From Evernia prunastri (Eukaryota > Ascomycota > Lecanoromycetes > Lecanorales > Parmeliaceae): a DNA stretch of 64,000 nucleotides. This document shows, one piece after another, positions 57,825 to 64,000 of this stretch (positions within the stretch are counted from its first letter, which is position 1; each line of letters opens with the position of its first letter). The notes beneath the pieces are model-generated. The model was not told the DNA's origin. It was given only the letters and a program-made list of their open reading frames with translations, and searched no databases. The stretch is taken from NCBI GenBank assembly GCA_003184365.1, contig NKYR01000022.1:62117-126116 (forward strand), given 5' to 3'. The position numbers and the translations under genes were made by a program.

Positions 57825-60800
57825 CCTATTTTGTTAATCCACCATCGCAGCACAGGATCAAACTCGATTGAGAGGAAAGCAAATCACAGCCTTCGCACAC
57901 AACAAATTCCGCAGCGGTATGTATGAATTTATCGACGGTAGAACAGGGCAGAAAGGAATAGGCTTACGAAAGTCAGCCGCGTGAGAATTTGGGAAGAGTG
58001 GGGCACACATCCTGACGACAGTTGAATGACACACCCACAATTGTCAGCCGTGGCCTCGGAAGCGATGCAGGCGAGCCACTGTTCTGAAAGGTACTTCTCG
58101 GTAAGGGACCGAGATTCGAACTATGGTAGGACTCACTTTGTCTTCACCGGCCAATCATAAAGAGCTGCTGTGCTCAATGCTGTCGATCGTCTGAATTTCG
58201 TGTGCCAGCATATGATCAGCCGCATGGTCCTGCTGCTCGCTTAATTGAAAATAAGGCACGCTAAGAAAAGACTGCTTACACTGCTGACAGGTGGTATGTT
58301 TGTTGTACAGACTTCTCCCAGCAGCCTCGCCTAACGTACTTCCCACTGCTTCTCGAATGCCTAGCTGCTAGCTCACTCCCCTTGAGCTCTTGTATGTGAA
58401 GTCACGCTTGGAACCCAGGCCGAAGTTCGCACGTTGCTATGGTCTTCCGGGTGACTTTTCTAGCGCGGTGTTGCGATTCGCCAATATGCTGAGAGCTTTG
58501 ATTCCAATCGACTTGTCAAGGGCTCCCCGGCCCGAGCAGCCAGGAGGTATCTGAGCCACTAACGAGTAACCCCGCACCAGCCGCAACTAGTAGGCGTACG
58601 TTCTGCTCTTGCGTTTGGCTCCATCAGCTAAGACCGATAGTGACATGTTGCATCGATGACAGCGTTTCTGCTTGCATCCATCGGGTTTTCTGCAAGTGCC
58701 GTAAGATCACACCCACACGCAGAAATAATTCAAATACTCCGCGTTTGCAGTCGTTTGACTCCCAGGACGAAAATTTGTTGAAGTCCTAACATCCGAAACG
58801 ATAGCGATAGTTCGAGCGCCGAGAGCAATTGTTCTTCCCTTTGCTGCGGTTACAGTCAAATTTGTCTTGGAGGGTCACACCATGCGAGAAAGGGCGTCTG
58901 GGCAATATCGACACTAACTTGCGTTCTGGGAAGCTCCAGACCGCGGAGCGATAAGAAGCTGTCCAATGTCGCAATGTTGAAACAAAATGGAGGTGGGCGG
59001 CTGCAGGCTTAGCGACACTGCCCCATTTAGGATCCCCGAGATTGCACCGGCTGGACGTGGTGGGGGTTTGAGCATAAGAGACAGTATTCCATTGGTGTGA
59101 GCAGTCTTTAGGTAAAGTAGGGTGGCTTACATCGCGCAATGGTCTCCTCCAATTACTAAGAGGCCGGAGGTCCGGTGAGCATGCCGTGGTCTGGCAGACA
59201 GTGTGCTTGTTGCTGGGTAACTAGTTCGCTTCGTCAGCGATTATCCCCTGACTGCGGCTAGGCAGTAATGGTGGTCCCACTAGTCGCGAACGACAAGTGG
59301 GACCACGATTAGTTACTCCCGTTCTGGCTCTGGTAGCCTCTTCCTCAAAGCCTGCCTCTTGAGCCTTGTAGGATGAAGTGAGTATTATTTCCTATGATCC
59401 TAAAGATTTCTAGCCGATCCTACTCCTGTAGAAAGTTGTTGCCTGGTTGACAGTAGGTAGGTCGTTGAATGAGACGGTGAAGCAATGGTGTTTGTGCACT
59501 TGTACTAGGTATAGCCTGTTTCCGAGCATCGGAGCGTTTGTCTAGGAATGTGGGCCCTCCACGACTGACGTTTTTAAGGTACTTAGGTACCGTATGCGCA
59601 AATAGCAGCCCTAACCCACTATGTAACGCACGTGGACCCTACCTAGGGCTATGGCAGGGAGCTACCTTACCTTATAGAAGCCTTTCGTCGTGGGAGCGTA
59701 TAGTGGAACCTCTTCAACTGTTGCGCTCGATAAGAGCTAGATGGGCCCTGACCTAGAGACGCAATCCCGAAGCAGATACAAGCGTCGAGCAGGCAACCTT
59801 TAGGCCGATGCCTTAACCTACCCAATTTTGGCCCAGATCTTTCGCGCAGACCTTCATAGAAGAGTAAAGCACAATGATTCTTCTACATATGGTAAGGCTT
59901 CAAGACATATTACTGTAAGGAAAAGGGCCAATTGACAGTTGCAGAATGCAAGTTGAAGGGCGCAGTAAATCAGAGTCTACTGAATGAAGAGGTAAGTCGA
60001 GAGTTAGCAGACTCACCATGCTCCTCGTTCAAAGATACAAGCTATTTGCGCGTCATATATTTCCCGCATCCAGGTTCCGTGGCATTGTGCGCCTGCCTTG
60101 TAATTATCTGAGATGTTGGTGAAAGTTGTAAATTTTTGATGTGCGTCGACAGGAATTTTGTTCTCCGTGACCAAGACCGACAGTGGAATCAGTAAAAGCG
60201 AAGGACGGGACACCAGCTTCGACATACAGGAACTCCTTACTGTGAGTAAATAACGGTGATTCAACACGCACCATACCTGATTGGACACAAATAGCACAGC
60301 CTCACACAAAAAACAGCTTGCTTGGATCTGATAAGCTGTCGAAAAGATTACGACCAGTAGAGCCGCACGACGTTGTCTTTCGACGATGGTTTTTAAAACA
60401 TATCAGTGCTGCCACAAAATTGGAAATCAATTTTGGAGGAGGCTTAGGCTCAAAGCCAGCCGGCGCTGAGGGAGCTGTAGAGAGCAGGCAAAACCGGGCG
60501 TTGCCTTTTCGCAGGGCGCAGAAAACATCTCCCGAACCGGTTAAAGCTACTCCTAAGGAGCTTTCCTGATTGGAACATGAGTATGCCACGTCACCTTTAG
60601 TACTACTTGCATAAAAAAGAGGGCTGTGGAAACAGTTACACAGCAAAGTAGGTACGCAGGCTCATTGATCAAAATATATATACTTGCGTAATTTGCCATT
60701 CAATGATATATTCAATCCGTTCTCAATGTATACTCCTAACAGTCTGTAAACGTGATCCAATTCAGTGAATTTGTCACGAGTATACTGGAGACTTTTCCAT

Positions 60801-60914
60801 GTGTATCCAAAAAATTCATTCGGATCCCGAATAGTGTTCGAGCATACAAGTCAGCATACAAGTCCTACTGTTTGCATACGCGGCGCACTGTGTCAGTCAT
60901 CCTCCGTTGCCAGA
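57825..60914. other. 3.1-kb gene-poor interval
   Basis: No supportable gene. It contains TAGGTACC/CCTACC-type words near 59576-59665, a weak tRNA-like patch on the minus strand near 59770-59840, and an open minus-strand frame at 60302-60646 with an APAGFEPKPPPK segment that resembles a patch near 53330. A possible first exon of the patatin-like gene may lie at its left end. Confidence 0.4.
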
Positions 60915-62845
60915 ATGGTCGATCCTGTTGGGACGACCCTCGGGGCTGCGTCGCTCACATTGCAACTGCTCGATGGCTGTGTTAAAGGTTTGTTAGATAC
61001 GTAACAGGCCGCACAAGGTGTACTTAACGCTCTGCTGATTGTAAGATAGGCTATAGATACTTTATTGCGGCTGCCGGCATGCCAGAGGATTGCCGCTATA
61101 TGAGAGTCAAGCTCCAGATCGAATACTGTCGATTTCTGGATTGGTGTGAGGTTGCAGGACTCATCGAGCTTGAAGGTGGTCAAACCCTGCCTGGTAGCCT
61201 GAAAGCGGATAAACTCACTTTGGTCGCTATCCTAACGGAAATTCGCGTGTCCATGGAACATTTGGCAGAAATCCGCGGCAAATACGTTGAATTCAATTCG
61301 TCATTAGATACTGCAAGTGAGAAAGCAGCAATTGAGACAGATCTGCTCGAAGAATTTTCACATATAGCCATTTCCTATAGGAAGGAGCCTGCCCAGCGCA
61401 ACCTTTCTCGCAGCAGGAACTATATTGCTCGTGGAACCAGCATGGCAGGTGATCTAGTCAAGAATCCTAAAAGGCTGAAGTGGGTTGCTTTTGACAAGGA
61501 CGAATTTTTGAAACTCTTGGGAAGGTTGACTGAGCTGAATGATCACCTGCAGGAACTGATGCATGGGCATCAGGCGCGAGCGCTGGAACTAGCAACCCAA
61601 AAGACACATCTCGAGATGGTACAGATGCGGGCTTCGGTCGCAGAGCTCACACATTTGGTGACGGCTGCAATGTTACTGCAAGAGCATGTAGGGGTTGAAT
61701 CCTCAAGTGCCTCGATCAGACGCCGCAACCAGAAGGCTCTAGCATCTCTCGCTGACTTCAAAAATCTCAATGCTACGCATGATGTGCTTAGCCGTGGGCA
61801 CTCTAGTGCTGACGGAAACAGTGCAAATCCATCCCAATTGAATTATTCACAGATCTACTATGACAACGACAGTGCTTCAGCATCCACGTCGGATAGTAGG
61901 ACCCGCACTGAAGGCAATATATGCCCTGGCAATGGTACCAAGCAGCATGTTTGGATCGAATGGAAAGCGTACAATACCAGTTACGACCGACGGCTAGAGA
62001 AGCATGTGCCTCTGGCAAAGAATCTGGAACGCGCGAAGGAATTAGTCACTCTACTCCAGTCTGAAAAACCAAGACAATTCTGCGCGCCGCGTTGTTTGGG
62101 CTTCTTCAATGATAGAGACGACACCAAAGACAGCAATAATAACGCCCGCTTTGGACTGGTCTTCGAAAAGCCAGAGAAAAATGCTTCACCAGTGTCCCTC
62201 CGACAGATGATCTTCACAGGACCAAAAGCACCTCTGACCGAACGAGTTTCACTAGCTCATAAAATTAGCACGTGTGTTCTGTACCTCCATGCTGTCAATT
62301 GGCTACACAAGGGTTTCAGAAGTGACGGCGTTATGTTCTTTCCTGAGTCTGATGGTTCGAACATAACGAAACCATACATCACCGGCTACGAATATTCCCG
62401 GCCAGATAGAGATGGCGAGACTACCACAACTGCAGTGGAATTTGCTGACTATTTGATGCTTTATGTCCACCCAAATTATCAAGGATATGAAGCTAAAGGT
62501 ACCTACCGCAAAACCTTCGACATCTACAGTCTGGGTATCATCTTACTAGAGATTGCGTACTGGAAGCGGATTGAGGATATTCTTGGCATTGACACGCACA
62601 CTGCTACGCCCATCCAGTTGAAAGCGGTCCGTCATCGTCTCCTGCAGCCTGGTTCCAGGTACCTGGCGTTTGTGAAGGAGAATCTTGGCGACAGGTATCA
62701 TACAGCCGTCAAAAGTTGCATTGAAGGGCGCTCTGCATTTGACATAGGCACTGATGAGAACGAAGGGGATGTAGAGACGGGGGTAAGGTTGCAGCATCGC
62801 TTTACTACTTTGGTGGTTGATGCTTTGGAAAGTATAAGTATATGA
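60915..62845 (+). CDS. HeLo-domain protein fused to a pseudokinase
   Basis: Exons 60915-60987 and 61050-62845 give 622 residues; the 62-nt intron joins CVKG to YRYFIAAAG in phase. The N terminus MVDPVGTTLGAASLTLQLLD is the typical HeLo (prion-inhibition and propagation) start, and the domain continues through LQIEYCRFLDWCEVAGL to about residue 215. HeLo domains form a helical bundle that in HET-S becomes a membrane-permeabilising toxin. A Ser/Asn-rich linker follows. The C-terminal part, about 300-600, has a protein-kinase fold pattern (VLYLHAVNWLHKGFRSDGVMF; FDIYSLGIILLEIAYW), but the catalytic HRD aspartate is missing (HKGFRSDGV near 444) and DFG is replaced by TGYEY. It is therefore a pseudokinase. 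No amyloid motif was seen at either end. Such proteins are common in fungal genomes; a role in cell death is likely but not shown. Confidence 0.88.
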
Positions 62846-63361
62846 GGGGGTGGTGCTTGTTAAGTTGACTGTCTCTATATATCTCATGAAGACCCCTTGT
62901 GTTGACATTTTAGACGAACAACAATAATTACCACTGGGAGTTTGAGGTCTGGTCACGAAATGTCAATCTAAGGATTACTGATTAAAAGTCATACTTGCTT
63001 GTGACCACGATGGAGTCGGAGCAGGTGTGCTGCTATCCCTTTCCTTGTACTCCCGGGGGAGGGGGGGGTGCGCTAGCACGAGCCCAATGTACTAATTGTC
63101 ATCGCTCACACTTGGCTTGTCAGGCCCCTCAGTGCTTAAGCCAAGGATCGCTGACGTTGACTCTCCCAAAGCGAAGCATGGTATACGTAGTAACTATACT
63201 TTGGAGATGTCAATGAAGTTGATAGATTGAAAACGAGCTTCCGTTAGCTAGCCGTCGTCAAGACCCCTATTGTAACAAGCCTATAGAACGTCCAGTGACG
63301 CTGTTCACTACCGAGGTGTTTGTCTCACATTCAAGCAATATTCTCGCCGCTCTAATATCCT
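62846..63361. other. Intergenic between convergent HeLo and WSC genes
   Basis: 516 nt between facing genes. Contains a short G run near 63055-63068 and no supportable frame. Confidence 0.45.
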
Positions 63362-64000
63362 TTAAACGAATTCATAAAATTCTTGGGCTTGCATGTGTCT
63401 CACACAATCCGGCTCGCCTTTACCAACAACAGAGCTCTCCCGAGAAGCTCTCCCCGAAGTGTCAACGTCCCCTTTCTTCGACCTCCGTTGCTGTCTTCTG
63501 CTGCACCCCTTGAGCCCAAGTGTTACGGCAGCTACTATGAGCATTGGCAATCCAAGACCAAGGCCGATTCCTAGAGTAATGTTGTTGCTTGCATTGGAGT
63601 CACCCCCGCCATCTCTGAGCACGTTCGAGGCCTGCGTTTGCGCACTGCCATTGCCGATCACTGCCGATGATTGCGTCGCCGAAGACTTCGCATTGGAGTT
63701 GCTCCCGCCATTGTTGACCGAACTTGAAGTCTGCGTCGGCGAAGGACTGATCATACTTGCCGATAGCGTCGATGATCGCTCGAGCACCTCGTAGACACTG
63801 ATGTGCCATAACCCACCGCAAGATGTCTTTCGATCGGCGCAGCAGGTGAAGTTACAATCAGCGTCATTTGATAAATAGGTATTGCTGGTTGGGTCGAGGG
63901 AATTGCTGCAGAAACACTGGGCGCTGAACTCGACTCCAAAGAACCTGTCCCCTCCACAAAAGTCGTTACAGCTCGAGACTGTATTATAAACTGGATCAGA
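63362..64000 (-). CDS. WSC-domain membrane protein, 5' part cut by window edge
   Basis: The minus-strand frame is open from the window edge at 64000 to the stop at 63362, covering the last 212 residues. It starts inside a WSC domain: CNDFCGGDRFFGVEF, CFCSNSL, DCNFTCCAD and TSCGGLWHISVYEV, with the cysteine spacing of the family. WSC domains bind carbohydrates in cell-wall stress sensors and some secreted enzymes. A Ser/Thr/Asn-rich stretch of about 65 residues follows, then one membrane helix (ITLGIGLGLGLPMLIVAAVT) and a basic cytoplasmic tail (RRQQRRSKKGD) of about 45 residues. Sensor-type layout (WSC, Ser/Thr-rich, TM, short tail) suggests a cell-wall integrity sensor or a related surface protein. 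Whether more WSC domains or an enzyme domain precede cannot be seen. Confidence 0.85.
   Translation of the reverse strand, partial: SDPVYNTVSSCNDFCGGDRFFGVEFSAQCFCSNSLDPTSNTYLSNDADCNFTCCADRKTSCGGLWHISVYEVLERSSTLSASMISPSPTQTSSSVNNGGSNSNAKSSATQSSAVIGNGSAQTQASNVLRDGGGDSNASNNITLGIGLGLGLPMLIVAAVTLGLKGCSRRQQRRSKKGDVDTSGRASRESSVVGKGEPDCVRHMQAQEFYEFV

Noticed and set aside
58090..58125. GATTCGAAC-like T-arm sequence
   Set aside because: No stem pairing on either side and no matching D or anticodon arm.
59770..59840. tRNA-like sequence on the minus strand (GGTTAAGGCATCGG, box-A-like)
   Set aside because: The box B region and acceptor stem do not pair and the anticodon arm is irregular; at most a decayed tRNA-Leu relic. 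tRNAscan-SE would settle it.

Overview
The window is nuclear DNA of a filamentous ascomycete (Pezizomycotina). The evidence is many short GT-AG introns of about 48-107 nt with CTNAC/CTAAC-like branch sites, a class III chitin synthase, an Opy2-type HOG anchor, a WSC-domain protein, a HeLo-domain protein, patatin-like proteins with a C-terminal zinc-finger module, and dispersed TAGGTACCT and TACTCCGTA words between genes. The class cannot be fixed from sequence alone. I place 21 protein-coding genes, one cut by the right edge. No rRNA, convincing tRNA, CRISPR array or intact transposon was seen.

Left part (1-12 kb): a full-size two-NBD ABCG transporter, then a small secreted protein whose first intron appears to be GC-AG, then about 5.8 kb without a supportable gene that holds a very G-rich tract and a polypyrimidine repeat.

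Central housekeeping block (12-51 kb): a large family-2 glycosyltransferase, the gamma-tubulin complex subunit GCP3, a WKF-domain nuclear/nucleolar protein, the NEDD8 E2 Ubc12, class III chitin synthase, Opy2, a degenerate patatin-like protein, Cys-Gly dipeptidase Dug1, a small C2H2 protein, CCR4-NOT subunit Not3/5, D-aminoacyl-tRNA deacylase, cyclophilin 40, mitochondrial ribosomal protein mL58, an unnamed disordered protein and a Bud2-type RasGAP. Several of these act at the cell surface or in polarity (glycosyltransferase, chitin synthase, Opy2, Bud2, GCP3, and WSC at the far edge), but they look like independent genes, not one pathway cluster.

Right part (51-64 kb): gene density falls. 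It holds a Ser/Thr kinase with a long tail, a second patatin-like zinc-finger protein whose nucleophile serine is replaced, and a HeLo-domain protein fused to a catalytically degenerate kinase domain. The last has the same layout as the animal necroptosis executioner MLKL (helical bundle plus pseudokinase). This accessory block, with the first degenerate patatin at 31 kb, is the best candidate here for a fungal self/non-self or regulated cell-death system. That role is inferred from domain content.

Exon boundaries were worked out by hand from reading-frame phase, splice consensus and family conservation. Starts of the kinase and of both patatin-like genes are uncertain.
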